From contig JADCGP010000005.1 in NCBI GenBank assembly GCA_020248915.1, positions 1 through 64,000 of the forward strand: a DNA stretch of 64,000 bases, read 5' to 3'. The stretch is from Rubrivivax sp. (GTDB taxonomy: Bacteria; Pseudomonadota; Gammaproteobacteria; Burkholderiales; Burkholderiaceae_C). A model generated the notes under the pieces. It searched no databases. It was given only the letters and a program-made list of their open reading frames with translations, and was not told the DNA's origin. Positions 43,223-54,575 of the stretch are shown piece by piece. A program made the translations under genes and the position numbers. Within the stretch, counting starts at the first letter, position 1. Every line of letters starts with the position of its first letter.

Positions 43223-43287
43223 CCAACAAGCAGTTGCCAAAGTCTTTGTTGGAAGGCGCGTCTCGAACTTGGACGCGCCTTTTTTTT
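43223..43287 (+). ncRNA. candidate ~65-nt small RNA or terminated leader upstream of lepA
   Basis: After the -10-like TAGAAT (43211-43216), CCAACAA (43223-43229) pairs with TTGTTGG (43246-43252). Next, GGCGCGTC (43255-43262) pairs with GACGCGCC (43272-43279), followed by eight T (43280-43287), a textbook intrinsic terminator. A transcript starting at about 43223 and ending in the T tract would be about 65 nt with two hairpins. It could be an independent sRNA or a lepA attenuator. If transcription comes from further upstream, GACGC (43218-43222) can pair with GCGTC (43258-43262), which would extend the first stem and break the terminator stem. No known RNA family is recognised. Confidence 0.4.
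43253..43287 (+). terminator. intrinsic terminator 95 nt upstream of lepA
   Basis: An 8-bp perfect GC-rich stem (43255-43262 with 43272-43279), extended by AA/TT, a 9-nt loop and an 8-T tract. It is located before a gene start and not after one, so it must end either a small RNA or a lepA leader. Confidence 0.8.
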
Positions 43288-43381
43288 GGCTTCTGCCCGA
43301 CCCCTCGGGCCTTCACATCGTCGGCCGATGTGAGCCTGCGCTGAAGCGGCCCCGCCGCTTTGTCTCGCGCCCTCGATCACC
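43288..43381 (+). other. structured lepA leader without a clear Shine-Dalgarno
   Basis: TCACATCG (43313-43320) pairs with CGATGTGA (43326-43333), and AAGCGG (43344-43349) pairs with CCGCTT (43355-43360). Together with the terminator upstream they give three successive hairpins before the GTG start at 43382. The bases just before the GTG (CCCTCGATCACC) hold no Shine-Dalgarno sequence, so translation may depend on leader structure. Confidence 0.4.
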
Positions 43382-45190
<1,809 letters not shown>

Positions 45191-45215
45191 CACCGAACCA
45201 GGCGACGGTACCCCC

Positions 45216-46184
45216 ATGAGCTTCCTCACCGGCGCGCTGTACGGCGTGCTCGTCGTCTACCTCGGCGGCTGGTTCCTCGGCCAGTGGAGCGGCAACTTCT
45301 CGCTGCTGCTGCTCGTGCTGACGGTGGTCACCTTCGCCTACTGGCTGGCCGAGCGCCTGCGCTTCCGGCCGGCGCGCGAGGCCGCCGCCGCCGCTTTCGA
45401 GCAGCAGGCGGCTGCCCGCCGCGCCGAGCTGGCCCGCCAGGGCATCCAGCAGGTCGACGGCGACGTCGCCCAGGCGCGCGAGCGGCTGCTGATGCAGCCG
45501 TGGTGGCTCGACTGGACCGCGGGGATGTTCCCCGTGATCCTGATCGTGTTCCTGCTGCGCAGCTTCCTCTTCGAGCCCTTCAAGATCCCCTCCGGATCGA
45601 TGGTGCCGACCCTGGTCGTCGGCGACCTGATCCTGGTGAACAAGTTCCACTACGGCATCCGGCTGCCGGTGATCAACACGAAGGTGGTCGACAACCAGCC
45701 GGTGGCCCGCGGCGACGTGGTCGTGTTCCGCTACCCGGTCGACCCGCGGCAGGACTACATCAAGCGCGTGGTCGCCCTGCCCGGCGACGAGGTCGCCTAC
45801 CTGAGCCAGAAGCTGGCGATCAACGGCCGGCCGGTCGAGACGGTGGCGCGCGGCGAGCACTACGACGACGAGAGCCTGAGCTACGCGCCGATGTTCAGCG
45901 AGAAGCTGGGTGCCGTGGAGCACCTGATCCGGGTCGATCCGGCCCGGCTGGCGCCCTACGGGCCGCAGACCAAGAGCTTCCCTTTCGCGGCCAACTGTCG
46001 CTACGTTCCCGAGGGGGTCACTTGCAAGGTGCCGGCTGGCCACTATTTCGTGATGGGCGACAACCGCGACAACTCGCTGGACTCCCGCTTCTGGGGCTTC
46101 GTGCCGGACGACAACCTGGTCGGCCGGGCCTTCTTCGTCTGGATGAACTTCGGCAACCTCGGCCGGATCGGCCCGTTCCACTGA
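45216..46184 (+). CDS. lepB: signal peptidase I
   Basis: 322 residues. Two membrane segments near the N-terminus (ALYGVLVVYLGGWFLG and LLLLVLTVVTFAYWLAERL) flank a cytosolic loop; a third hydrophobic segment (FPVILIVFLLRSFLF) leads into the catalytic region. The nucleophile is Ser128 in IPSGSMVPT and the general base is Lys183 in DYIKRVVALPGDEV; GHYFVMGDNRDNSLDSRFWG is box E. It removes signal peptides on the periplasmic face of the inner membrane. It follows lepA by 25 nt. Confidence 0.97.
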   Translation: MSFLTGALYGVLVVYLGGWFLGQWSGNFSLLLLVLTVVTFAYWLAERLRFRPAREAAAAAFEQQAAARRAELARQGIQQVDGDVAQARERLLMQPWWLDWTAGMFPVILIVFLLRSFLFEPFKIPSGSMVPTLVVGDLILVNKFHYGIRLPVINTKVVDNQPVARGDVVVFRYPVDPRQDYIKRVVALPGDEVAYLSQKLAINGRPVETVARGEHYDDESLSYAPMFSEKLGAVEHLIRVDPARLAPYGPQTKSFPFAANCRYVPEGVTCKVPAGHYFVMGDNRDNSLDSRFWGFVPDDNLVGRAFFVWMNFGNLGRIGPFH

Positions 46185-46216
46185 ACGCCGGCACGGCCTC
46201 CTGGAGGAGCAGACCC

Positions 46217-46603
46217 TTGAGCCTGACGACGCATCGCAACCGCGCCCTGCGCCTCGCCCGCGCGCCGCACCGCGGCATCACCCTGTTCGGACTGCTGTTC
46301 TGGGCCATCGTCATCGGTTTCGGCGCCTACGTCCTGGTGCGCGCGGTGCCGACGGTCGGCGAGTACATGACGATCCAGCAAGCGGTCAGCCAGATCGCGG
46401 CGTCGAACCCGTCGACCGTCGCCGAGGCGCGCGCGGCCTTCGATCGCCAGAAGGACATCGACGCGATCTCCTCGATCTCCGGCAAGGACCTGAAGGTCAC
46501 CAAGGAGAACGACAAGGTCGTCGTCTCCTTCGCCTACGACAAGCAGCTGCCGATCTACGGGCCGGTCTACCTGCTGATCAAGTACGAGGGCCGCTCGCGC
46601 TGA
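46217..46603 (+). CDS. DUF4845 domain membrane protein
   Basis: 128 residues from TTG 46217, supported by a strong GGAGGAG at 46203-46209, 7 nt upstream. One membrane span (GITLFGLLFWAIVIGFGAYV) at about residues 18-38 is followed by a small periplasmic domain (TVGEYMTIQQAVSQIA, RAAFDRQKDIDAISSI, VVVSFAYDKQLPIYGPVYL). This DUF4845 protein is conserved between lepB and rnc in betaproteobacteria and gammaproteobacteria. Its function is not established; an envelope role coupled to secretion is guesswork from context. Confidence 0.88.
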   Translation: MSLTTHRNRALRLARAPHRGITLFGLLFWAIVIGFGAYVLVRAVPTVGEYMTIQQAVSQIAASNPSTVAEARAAFDRQKDIDAISSISGKDLKVTKENDKVVVSFAYDKQLPIYGPVYLLIKYEGRSR

Positions 46604-46607
46604 CCGT

Positions 46608-47360
46608 GTGCCCGACACGATGACCGACCCGCGCGGCGACCGGGACGCCGAGGCCTCGGCAGCCGACCTGGCCGCGCTGCAGCACCGGCTCGGCCACCGC
46701 TTCGCGGCGCCGGCTTTGCTGCAGCGCGCGCTCACGCACCGCAGCTTCGGCGCCGAGCACAACGAGCGGCTGGAGTTCCTGGGCGACGCGGTCCTCAGCC
46801 TCGCCGTCTCAAGGCTGCTCTACGATCGCCACGCGGCCAGCGACGAGGGCGACCTGAGCCGCGTGCGCGCGCACCTCGTGCGCGAGGACAGCCTGCACCG
46901 CGTCGCGCTGGCGCTCGGGCTGCCCGAGGCGCTGCGCCTGTCCAAGGGCGAGCTGCGCGGCGGCGGCGCGCAACGGCCCTCGATGCTGGCCGACGCGCTG
47001 GAGGCCGTCATCGGCGCCGTCTTCGTCGACGCCGGCTACGAGGCCGCGGCCGATCTGGTCCGGCGCCTGTTCGGCGAGGTCATCGAGTCGAGCGAAGCCG
47101 ACAGCTGGACCAAGGACGCCAAGACGGAGCTGCAGGAGTGGCTGCATGCGCGGCGCATCCCGGTGCCGGCCTACCGCATCGTCGCCACCCGCGGCGAGAA
47201 GCATGCCCAGACCTTCGACGTCGAGTGCGCGGTGGCCGCACTCGGCCTGGCCGAGCGCGGCGAGGGGCGTTCCCGCCGCATCGCCGAGCAGGAGGCCGCG
47301 CGCCGGATGCTCGATGTGCTGAAGGCAAGCGACCGGCCCGGCGGGCCTCTCGGAAGTTGA
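46608..47360 (+). CDS. rnc: ribonuclease III
   Basis: 250 residues from GTG 46608, or 246 from ATG 46620. The catalytic domain has [22 protein letters not shown] (shown shortened as [13 protein letters not shown]), the RNase III signature with Glu and Asp metal ligands, and [15 protein letters not shown]. The dsRNA-binding domain at about 165-240 carries [31 protein letters not shown] and [11 protein letters not shown]. It cleaves double-stranded RNA including rRNA precursors. Located in the conserved rnc-era-recO order. It ends 73 nt before era. Confidence 0.96.
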   Translation: MPDTMTDPRGDRDAEASAADLAALQHRLGHRFAAPALLQRALTHRSFGAEHNERLEFLGDAVLSLAVSRLLYDRHAASDEGDLSRVRAHLVREDSLHRVALALGLPEALRLSKGELRGGGAQRPSMLADALEAVIGAVFVDAGYEAAADLVRRLFGEVIESSEADSWTKDAKTELQEWLHARRIPVPAYRIVATRGEKHAQTFDVECAVAALGLAERGEGRSRRIAEQEAARRMLDVLKASDRPGGPLGS

Positions 47361-47433
47361 GCCCCCCCACGCCCCACCGGCGGTCGCCCGGCGCGGCCGC
47401 GCCCGCAACGGACCGGCAGCGCCGGGCCCCCGG

Positions 47434-48360
47434 ATGAGCACGACCGAGCACCCCGTCCCCCCCGATGGCCGGCGCTGCGGCCTGGTGGCCATCGTCGGCC
47501 GGCCCAACGTGGGCAAGAGCACGCTGCTCAACGCGCTGGTCGGCCAGAAGATCAGCATCACCAGCCGCAAGGCGCAGACCACGCGACACCGCATCACCGG
47601 CGTACGCACCGTCGGCGCGACGCAGTTCGTGTTCGTCGACACGCCGGGGTTCCAGACGCGACAGTCGCAGCCGCTCAACCGCACGCTCAACCGCGCGGTG
47701 ACCGCGGTGCTGGCCGACGTGGACGTGGTGCTGTTCGTCTGCGAGGCCGGCCGCTTCGGCCCCGACGACGCCAAGGTGCTGGCGCTGCTGCCTCCTGGCA
47801 AGCCCGCGATCCTGGTGGCCAACAAGCTCGATGCGCTGGCGCGTCGCCGCGACGCGCTGCCCTGGCTGCGCCAGATGCAGGAGCGGCACGCGTTCGCCGA
47901 ATACGTGCCGATGTCGGCGCGGCGCGCCGCCGACGTGGTGCGGCTGCTCGCCATCGTCGAGCCCCACCTGCCGCGGCAGGACTGGCTGCACGCCGAGGAC
48001 GCGCTGACCGACCGCGACGAGCGCTTCCTGGCCGGCGAGATCGTGCGCGAGAAGCTGTTCCGGCTGACCGGCGACGAGCTGCCCTACACCAGCACCGTCG
48101 TCATCGAGCGCTTCGAGGAGTCGGTCGACGGGCAGGGCGCGCGCCGCGCCGACATCGCGGCGGCCATCGTCGTCGAGCGTGAGGCGCACAAGGGCATCGT
48201 CATCGGCGCGGGCGGCGAGCGCCTCAAGCGCATCGGCACCGAGGCGCGGCTCGAGCTGCAGAAGCTGATGGACGCGCGCGTGCACCTGGAGCTGTGGGTC
48301 AAGGTGCGCTCGGGCTGGGCCGACGACGAGGCGCACCTGCGCAGCTATGGCTACGGCTAG
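47434..48360 (+). CDS. era: GTPase Era
   Basis: 308 residues. The GTP-binding domain has [17 protein letters not shown] (G1), QTTRHRITG (G2), DTPGFQ (G3) and NKLDAL (G4). The KH domain near the end has [21 protein letters not shown] and a basic RNA-binding surface. It assembles the 30S subunit by binding 16S rRNA 3' end. Its last 14 nt overlap recO (48347). Start ATG 47434. Confidence 0.97.
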   Translation: MSTTEHPVPPDGRRCGLVAIVGRPNVGKSTLLNALVGQKISITSRKAQTTRHRITGVRTVGATQFVFVDTPGFQTRQSQPLNRTLNRAVTAVLADVDVVLFVCEAGRFGPDDAKVLALLPPGKPAILVANKLDALARRRDALPWLRQMQERHAFAEYVPMSARRAADVVRLLAIVEPHLPRQDWLHAEDALTDRDERFLAGEIVREKLFRLTGDELPYTSTVVIERFEESVDGQGARRADIAAAIVVEREAHKGIVIGAGGERLKRIGTEARLELQKLMDARVHLELWVKVRSGWADDEAHLRSYGYG

Positions 48361-49129
48361 GTCCGCGCCACCGCTGTCGTGCTACGTGCTGCACGCGTGG
48401 GACTGGAGCGAGAGCAGCCTGATCCTGGACCTGTTCACCAGGCCGCAGGGCCGCGTGGTGGCCGTGGCCAAGGGCGCCAAGAAGCCCACCTCGGCGCTGC
48501 GCCCGCTGCTGATGCCCTTCCACGCGCTCGCGGTGTGGCTGGCCCGGCCGGGGGCGGACGACGGCGAGGTACGCGCGGTGCGCGCGGTGGAGTGGGGCGG
48601 CAGTGCCGCGCTGCCGGGTACGGCGCTGATGTCCGGCTTCTACCTGAACGAGCTGCTGCTCAAGGGCCTGCCCCGGCAGGATGCCCACCCGGCGCTGTTC
48701 GACGCCTACGCGGACACGCTGGCGGCGTTGGCCGCCGCGTCCGGCGGCGGCGGCGACGAGGCGGCGGCCTTGCGTGCGTTCGAGCTGGTGCTGCTGCGCG
48801 AGCTCGGCCTGCTGCCCGAACTCGGCGTCGTCACGCTCACCGCCGACGCGGTCGAGCCGGGCGGCGCGTACCTGCTGCAGGCCGAGCAGGGCCTCGCGCC
48901 GGCCGCCGGCGGCATCGAGGGCCGCGCCTGGACCGGGCTCGAGGCCGCGCTGGGGCACCGCGACGCCGACGGCGGCATCGCCGCTCTGCGCGCGGCCTGC
49001 AGGCCGCTGGCCGCTGCATTGCGGCCGCCCCTGCGCGCGCTCGTTCAATATCATCTCGCGTCGGGGCCGCTGCGCACGCGGCAGCTGGGCCTCGAACTGC
49101 AGCGCCTCGCCGATCCAGCGCCCCGATGA
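48347..49129 (+). CDS. recO: DNA repair protein RecO
   Basis: 260 residues. The N-terminal OB-fold region has [37 protein letters not shown] and [11 protein letters not shown]; the helical part has [20 protein letters not shown] and [17 protein letters not shown]. RecO works with RecR in RecF-pathway loading of RecA. Zinc-ligand cysteines found in some RecO proteins are not evident. It starts inside era (14-nt overlap) and ends overlapping pdxJ (ATGA). Confidence 0.94.
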   Translation: MATARSAPPLSCYVLHAWDWSESSLILDLFTRPQGRVVAVAKGAKKPTSALRPLLMPFHALAVWLARPGADDGEVRAVRAVEWGGSAALPGTALMSGFYLNELLLKGLPRQDAHPALFDAYADTLAALAAASGGGGDEAAALRAFELVLLRELGLLPELGVVTLTADAVEPGGAYLLQAEQGLAPAAGGIEGRAWTGLEAALGHRDADGGIAALRAACRPLAAALRPPLRALVQYHLASGPLRTRQLGLELQRLADPAPR

Positions 49130-49947
49130 ATCCCCTCGTCTCCCAGTGCGGCGGCACGCACGCCGCCGGACTCACCGCGTTGTCGGTCAACGTCAACAAG
49201 GTGGCGCTGCTGCGCAACACGCGCCACCTCGGCATCCCCGGCGTCGTGCGGGCGGCCACGCTGTGCCTGGAGGCCGGCGCCGACGGCATCACCGTGCACC
49301 CCCGGCCCGACGAGCGCCACATCCGCGCCCACGACGTGCACGACCTGGCCGCGCTGCTGCGCGGCTGGCCGGTGGCCGAGTACAACATCGAGGGCAATCC
49401 GTTCCACAACCTGATGGACTTCATCCGCGCGGTGAAGCCGCACCAGGCCACCTTCGTGCCCGACAGCGTCGGCCAGTTCACCAGCGACCATGGCTGGGAC
49501 CTCGCCGCCGACGGCGGCACCCAGGCCACGCGGCTGCGCCCGCTGATCGACGAGTGCCACGCCATGGGCGTGCGCGTCAGCCTCTTCATGGACCCGCTGC
49601 CGGATCAGATGGCGCTGGCGCGCGCGGCGGGCGCCGATCGCGTGGAGCTGTACACCGAGCCCTACGCCGCGGCCTGCGGCACCGAGCGGCAGGCGGCCGA
49701 GCTCGAGCGCTTCGCCGCCGCGGCGCGCGCCGCACACGCGGCCGGGCTCGGAGTCAACGCCGGCCACGACCTCAACCGCGACAACCTAGGCGCCTTCCTG
49801 CGTGCCGTGCCCGGCGTGCTCGAGGTCTCGATCGGCCACGCGCTGGTGGCCGACGCCCTCGAGCTCGGGCTGGCCGAGACGGTGCGCGCCTACCAGCGCG
49901 TGATCCGCAGCGCGCACCTGCCGGCTGCGCCGGGCGCGCCGGCGTGA
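49126..49947 (+). CDS. pdxJ: pyridoxine 5'-phosphate synthase
   Basis: 273 residues, slightly longer than E. coli PdxJ (243) by an N-terminal leader. [71 protein letters not shown] and [12 protein letters not shown] are the PdxJ active-site strands. It condenses 1-deoxyxylulose-5-phosphate with aminoacetone phosphate in vitamin B6 synthesis. The recO-pdxJ-acpS order is conserved. ATG 49126 overlaps the recO stop, and its own stop overlaps the acpS GTG. Confidence 0.96.
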   Translation: MNPLVSQCGGTHAAGLTALSVNVNKVALLRNTRHLGIPGVVRAATLCLEAGADGITVHPRPDERHIRAHDVHDLAALLRGWPVAEYNIEGNPFHNLMDFIRAVKPHQATFVPDSVGQFTSDHGWDLAADGGTQATRLRPLIDECHAMGVRVSLFMDPLPDQMALARAAGADRVELYTEPYAAACGTERQAAELERFAAAARAAHAAGLGVNAGHDLNRDNLGAFLRAVPGVLEVSIGHALVADALELGLAETVRAYQRVIRSAHLPAAPGAPA

Positions 49948-50378
49948 TCTACGGCGTCGGCACCGACCTGTGCGACGTGCGCCGCGTCGCCGGCACGTTC
50001 GATCGCCGGGGGCAGCGCTTCGCCGAGCGCGTGCTCGGACCCGACGAACTGCGCGTGTTCCACGCGCGCAGCGCCCGCAGCCCCGAGCGCGGCCTGCGCT
50101 TCCTGGCCACGCGCTTCTCGGCCAAGGAGGCCTTCAGCAAGGCCATCGGTCTGGGCATGCGCATGCCGATGCGCTGGCGCGACTGCCAGATCCTCAACGA
50201 GCCTGGCGGCAAGCCCTTCGTGCTGCTTTCGGGCGCGCTGGCGCTGTGGTTCGAGGCGCGCGGGCTCTCCGCCCACGTCAGCGTCACTGACGAGAGCGAG
50301 TACGCGGCCTCGGTCGTCGTAGTCGAGAATGTATCTGCCGGTCAGACCGGCGCCGACAAGGAAGACCCCGCGCTATGA
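49944..50378 (+). CDS. acpS: holo-ACP synthase
   Basis: 144 residues from GTG 49944. [14 protein letters not shown] has the metal-binding Asp; [17 protein letters not shown] has the catalytic Glu/Lys; the last 15-20 residues beyond VVVVENVS are extra. It transfers 4'-phosphopantetheine from CoA to Ser37 of AcpP. GTGA overlap with pdxJ and ATGA overlap with nagZ keep it tightly coupled. Typical AcpS is about 125 residues, so only the tail is unusual. Confidence 0.96.
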   Translation: MIYGVGTDLCDVRRVAGTFDRRGQRFAERVLGPDELRVFHARSARSPERGLRFLATRFSAKEAFSKAIGLGMRMPMRWRDCQILNEPGGKPFVLLSGALALWFEARGLSAHVSVTDESEYAASVVVVENVSAGQTGADKEDPAL

Positions 50379-51460
50379 ATCCGCCCGATCCCACCCGGAC
50401 CTACGCCCCCGTCGTGCTCGACATCGCCGGCACGGGCCTCACGGGCGCCGACCGTCGCCGGCTCGGGCACCCGCTGACCGGCGGGATGATCCTGTTCGCC
50501 CGCAACTGGCAGGACCGCGGTCAGCTCACCGAGCTGACCGCGGCGGTCAAGGGCATCCGCCCAGACCTGCTGATCTGCGTCGACCACGAGGGCGGCCGGG
50601 TGCAGCGCTTCCGCAGCGACGGCTTCACCGCGCTGCCGCCGATGCGGGTGCTGGGTGAGCTGTGGCAGCGCGATCCGCTCGGCGCCGTCGACGCGGCCAG
50701 CGCGCTCGGCTACGTGCTCGCGGCCGAACTGCGCGCCTGCGGCGTCGACCTCAGCTTCGCGCCGGTGCTCGACCTCGATCACGGCAGCAGCGGCGTGATC
50801 GGCGACCGCGCCTTCCACCGCGACCCGCGCGTGGTCGCGCTGCTGGCCAAGAGCGTGACCCACGGCATGCTGCGCGCCGGCATGGCCCACTGCGGCAAGC
50901 ACTTCCCCGGCCACGGTCACGTCGCGGCCGACAGCCACGTGGCCGTGCCGGTGGACCGGCGCAGCCTGAAGGCCATCCTCGAGGACGACGCCCGGCCGTA
51001 CCAGTGGCTGAGCACCACCCTCACGGCGGTGATGCCGGCGCACGTGGTCTACCCCAAGGTCGACGCCTACCCCGCCGGCTTCTCGCCGCGCTGGCTGAAG
51101 GACGTGCTGCGGGGCCAGCTCGGATTCACCGGCGCGATCTTCAGCGACGACCTCAGCATGGAAGGCGCGCGCCACCTGCGCGGCGGTCGCCGGTCGATGC
51201 TCACCTACGTCGAGGCGGCCGCGCTCGCGCTCGACGCCGGCTGCGACATGGTGCTGCTGTGCAACCAGAGCGTGGACGGCGGCGACGCGGTCGACGCCCT
51301 CCTCGCGGGCCTGGCAGCCGAGGCCGAGGCGGGGCACTGGCATCCCGACCCCGACAGCGAGATGCGTCGCCTGGCCCTGCTGCCGCAGCTGCCGCCGCTG
51401 GGCTGGGACGACCTGATGCACGACCCGGTCTACCAGCGGGCGCTGGAGCGGCTGCCCTGA
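50375..51460 (+). CDS. nagZ: beta-N-acetylhexosaminidase NagZ
   Basis: 361 residues, GH3 family. [50 protein letters not shown] (the flexible His/Asp loop) and [15 protein letters not shown], which holds the catalytic Asp. It removes GlcNAc from 1,6-anhydro-muropeptides in the cytoplasm during peptidoglycan recycling. It is the last gene of the plus-strand run, ATGA-coupled to acpS, and convergent with rne. Confidence 0.96.
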   Translation: MNPPDPTRTYAPVVLDIAGTGLTGADRRRLGHPLTGGMILFARNWQDRGQLTELTAAVKGIRPDLLICVDHEGGRVQRFRSDGFTALPPMRVLGELWQRDPLGAVDAASALGYVLAAELRACGVDLSFAPVLDLDHGSSGVIGDRAFHRDPRVVALLAKSVTHGMLRAGMAHCGKHFPGHGHVAADSHVAVPVDRRSLKAILEDDARPYQWLSTTLTAVMPAHVVYPKVDAYPAGFSPRWLKDVLRGQLGFTGAIFSDDLSMEGARHLRGGRRSMLTYVEAAALALDAGCDMVLLCNQSVDGGDAVDALLAGLAAEAEAGHWHPDPDSEMRRLALLPQLPPLGWDDLMHDPVYQRALERLP

Positions 51461-51547
51461 GCAGGGGGCCGGCGCGCCCGCGCGCCGTCGCGGGCGATGA
51501 GGGCGATCAGGGCGACGACGGCGACGCCGCAGCGCGGCTGCACCCGG

Positions 51548-51571
51548 GTGCCCGCGCGCGAGCGCGGGCAC
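51548..51571. terminator. hairpin between convergent nagZ and rne
   Basis: GTGCCCGCGC (51548-51557) pairs perfectly with GCGCGGGCAC (51562-51571), 4-nt loop GCGA. It stands 11 nt before the rne stop and 88 nt after nagZ and can fold on either strand. There is no T tract, so it may stop only partially or serve as a 3' end stabiliser. Confidence 0.5.
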
Positions 51572-51581
51572 GGGCCGGCGA

Positions 51582-54560
51582 TCAGCCGACTCGGCCGTCC
51601 TGCTCGAAAGGCAGCTTGAGCTGCGCCAGGTCCTTGCGGGTCTCGACCAGAACCAGCGGGCCGTCGTCGAGCACCACCGCGGGCCGCGGCGGACGGGGTG
51701 CCCGGGCCGGCGGCGGGGTGGCCGCGATGGCCTCCTGCGCCGCGCGCACCTTGTCCTCGTCGGAGTGCACCCACTCGAGCCCGGCCTGCTCGGCCAGCGA
51801 GCGCAGGGCCGCCGTCGGGAGCAGGTAGGGCTCGACGCGGATCGGCTCGGCGCTGCGCGGCGCCGGGGCGACTGAAGGGCCCGGGGCCGCGGAGGCTGCA
51901 GCGCTGGCCGGCGGTTGCGGTGAAGCGTCCTGCCACGTGCCGCCAGCGGCCACCGCGGCGGTCGAAGGCTCCGCAGAGGTTGCCTGGGAAGTCCCCGTAG
52001 CCTCGGGCGCCGCTGCACCCGGCCGTGCCTCGGCCGTCGCGTTGTGCGCCGCTCCGGCCGAGGGCGCCTCCGGCGCCGTGGCGCCCTCGTCACCCTCACG
52101 CCGGTCGCGGCCGCGCCGGCGCCGGCGCCGGCCCTCGCGCTCTCCGCCCTCGGCTCCGTCGGGGCGGCCTTCGCCTCCTTCGACGGACCGGCCCTCGTCG
52201 GCCAGCGGCGCAGACGCGGCATCGGCGTCGCCGCGGGGTTCGGCGCCGAAGGCGCCGCTGTCGTCCCGCAGCGCCGGCTGGGTTCCTTCACCGCCTTCGC
52301 CGCGCCCGCGCCCGCCACGGCGGCGGCGCCGCCGGCCCTCGCGCTCGCCGCTGCCGGCCGCGCCTTCGGCGCCGAGCGCCTGTTCGTTGGGCAGGGTGTC
52401 GGAGAAGCCGTCGGCGGATCCCGCCGGGGCGCGCTCGGTGGCGCGTTCAGCGTCGCGTTCGGCGGCGCGTTCCACGCCACGCTCGGTGCTGCGCTCGGAA
52501 GCACCGCCCTCGGCGGCACCCGCGCGCGGGGGACGGGGCGGACGGACCTCCGCGCGCGCCCCGCGTTCGCTGCGCTCGCCGCGCTCGGCACGATCACCGC
52601 GGTCACCGCGGTCACCGCGCTCGCCACGGTCGCGACCGCCGCGTGCGCCGCGTTCACCGCGACGGCCGTCGCGTCCCTGCCCGCGCTGCGGCGAGCCCGA
52701 GGGGAGCGCCGCCTCGGCAGCGACAGGGGCGGCCGCTGCGGACGCCACGGCCACCACCGGCGCTGCCGGAGCCGGCACGGGGGCGGGCCCGAACAGCCGG
52801 CGGACCCAGCCGAGGAAGCCGCTGCCGGCCGAGGCCGACGGCACGGCTGCCACCGGCGCAGGCGCAGGCGCGACCGCAGGAGCAGACTGCACGGCGGCGG
52901 CCTGCGGCCGCGCGGCGGGCGGCGGCGCCGGCTGGGGCGGCGGCGGGGCCGGCGGAGCGGGCTGGTCCGGGACCACGCCCTTGATCACGGGCTCCTGGCG
53001 CGCCTTGGTCTTCTCGCGTCGCGTGATGCCGACCTCGTCGTCGGGCTCCTCGATCATCGTGTAGCTGGCGCGGAAGCTGTCCAGGCGCGGATCGTCGTGG
53101 CGCAGTCGCTCGAGCTTGTAGTTCGGCGTCTCCAGGTGCTTGTTGGGCACGAGCAGCACCGTCACGCGCTGCTTGAGCTCGATCTTGCCGATCTCGGCGC
53201 GCTTCTCGTTGAGCAGGAACGAGGTCACCTCCACCGGCACCTGCACGTGCACGGCGGCGGTGTTGTCCTTCATGCTCTCCTCCTGCACCATGCGCAGGAT
53301 CTGCAGCGCGCTGCTCTCGGTGTCGCGGATGTGGCCGGTGCCGTTGCAGCGCGGGCAGGTAATGTGGCTGCCCTCGCTGAGGGCGGGGCGCAGGCGCTGG
53401 CGGCTGAGCTCGAGGAGGCCGAACTTGCTGATGGACGACAGCTGCACCCGCGCGCGGTCGTAGCGCAGCGCGTCGCGCAGCCGCTGTTCCACGTCGCGCC
53501 GGTTCTTGCTCTCCTCCATGTCGATGAAGTCGACGACGATCAGGCCGCCGAGGTCGCGCAGCCGCATCTGGCGCGCGATCTCGTCGGCGGCCTCGAGGTT
53601 GGTGCGGGTGGCGGTCTCCTCGATGTCGCCGCCGCGGGTGGCACGCGCGGAGTTGACGTCCACCGCGACCAGCGCCTCGGTGTGGTCGATGACGATGGCG
53701 CCGCCCGAGGGCAGGTTGACCGTGCGGCTGAACGCGGTCTCGATCTGGTGCTCGATCTGGAAGCGGCTGAACAGCGGCGCGTCGTCCCGGTAGCGCTTCA
53801 CGCGATGCGCGTTGTCGGGCATCACGTGGTTCATGAACTGGTGGGCCTGCTCGTAGATGTCGTCGGTGTCGATCAGGATCTCGCCGATGTCCGCGGTGAA
53901 GTAGTCGCGGATGGCGCGGATCACCAGGCTCGACTCCTGGTAGATCAGGAAGGCGCCTTTGCCGGCCTTGCCCGCCGAGTCGATCGCCTCCCACAGCTTG
54001 AGCATGTAGTTGAGGTCCCACTGCAGCTCGGCGGCGCTGCGGCCGATGCCCGCGGTGCGGGCGATCAGGCTCATCCCCTTGGGGTACTCGAGCTGCTCGA
54101 GGTTGTCCTTCAGCTCCTCGCGCTGCTCGCCCTCGATGCGACGGCTGACGCCGCCGCCGCGCGGGTTGTTGGGCATCAGCACGAGGTAGCGGCCGGCCAG
54201 GCTGACGAAGGTGGTCAGCGCCGCGCCCTTGTTGCCGCGCTCCTCCTTCTCGACCTGGACCAGCAGTTCCTGGCCCTCGCGGACCGCGTCCTTGATCGTC
54301 GCGTCGCGGGCGCTGACGCCCTCGCGGAAGTACTGCCGCGAGATCTCCTTGAACGGCAGGAAGCCGTGCCGGTCCTCGCCGTAGTCGACGAAGCAGGCCT
54401 CCAGGCTCGGCTCGACGCGGGTGACGACGGCCTTGTAGATGTTGCCCTTGCGCTGCTCGCGCCCCTCGATCTCGGTCTCGAAGTCGAGCAGCTTCTGGCC
54501 GTCGACGATCGCCAGCCGCCGCTCCTCGGGCTGCGTGGCGTTGATCAGCATCCTCTTCAT
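51582..54560 (-). CDS. rne: ribonuclease E
   Basis: 992 residues from ATG 54560 ([13 protein letters not shown], the usual betaproteobacterial start); a GTG two codons upstream is also in frame. The S1 domain lies at about 35-120; the DNase-I-like catalytic domain has [15 protein letters not shown] and [13 protein letters not shown] with the metal-binding Asp residues; CPRCNGTG is the Zn-link. From about 520 the protein is disordered: Pro/Ala-rich, then Arg-rich with tandem RGD/RGE/RSE elements (about 640-690), then acidic. A conserved C-terminal piece follows ([20 protein letters not shown]). It processes rRNA/tRNA and starts mRNA decay. Divergent from rluC with a long leader. Confidence 0.96.
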   Translation of the reverse strand: MKRMLINATQPEERRLAIVDGQKLLDFETEIEGREQRKGNIYKAVVTRVEPSLEACFVDYGEDRHGFLPFKEISRQYFREGVSARDATIKDAVREGQELLVQVEKEERGNKGAALTTFVSLAGRYLVLMPNNPRGGGVSRRIEGEQREELKDNLEQLEYPKGMSLIARTAGIGRSAAELQWDLNYMLKLWEAIDSAGKAGKGAFLIYQESSLVIRAIRDYFTADIGEILIDTDDIYEQAHQFMNHVMPDNAHRVKRYRDDAPLFSRFQIEHQIETAFSRTVNLPSGGAIVIDHTEALVAVDVNSARATRGGDIEETATRTNLEAADEIARQMRLRDLGGLIVVDFIDMEESKNRRDVEQRLRDALRYDRARVQLSSISKFGLLELSRQRLRPALSEGSHITCPRCNGTGHIRDTESSALQILRMVQEESMKDNTAAVHVQVPVEVTSFLLNEKRAEIGKIELKQRVTVLLVPNKHLETPNYKLERLRHDDPRLDSFRASYTMIEEPDDEVGITRREKTKARQEPVIKGVVPDQPAPPAPPPPQPAPPPAARPQAAAVQSAPAVAPAPAPVAAVPSASAGSGFLGWVRRLFGPAPVPAPAAPVVAVASAAAAPVAAEAALPSGSPQRGQGRDGRRGERGARGGRDRGERGDRGDRGDRAERGERSERGARAEVRPPRPPRAGAAEGGASERSTERGVERAAERDAERATERAPAGSADGFSDTLPNEQALGAEGAAGSGEREGRRRRRRGGRGRGEGGEGTQPALRDDSGAFGAEPRGDADAASAPLADEGRSVEGGEGRPDGAEGGEREGRRRRRRGRDRREGDEGATAPEAPSAGAAHNATAEARPGAAAPEATGTSQATSAEPSTAAVAAGGTWQDASPQPPASAAASAAPGPSVAPAPRSAEPIRVEPYLLPTAALRSLAEQAGLEWVHSDEDKVRAAQEAIAATPPPARAPRPPRPAVVLDDGPLVLVETRKDLAQLKLPFEQDGRVG

Positions 54561-54561
54561 T

Positions 54562-54575
54562 CGCACTCCAGTGCG
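54562..54575 (-). promoter_or_regulatory. small hairpin exposing the rne Shine-Dalgarno GGAG in its loop
   Basis: On the minus strand CGCAC-TGGA-GTGCG folds with a 5-bp stem and TGGA loop, 1 nt before the ATG at 54560. The GGA in a hairpin loop at the ribosome-binding site resembles CsrA/RsmA sites; it also makes the Shine-Dalgarno sensitive to structure. Confidence 0.4.

Noticed and set aside
50342..52657. 771-codon minus-strand frame opposite nagZ and overlapping the rne 3' end
   Set aside because: NagZ on the plus strand and RNase E in another minus frame explain the DNA; the product is Arg/Ala/Pro-rich without motifs.
52560..52680. Repeat-rich stretch as a CRISPR array
   Set aside because: Short imperfect repeats are codon repetition of the RG-rich RNase E tail, without unique spacers of constant size.
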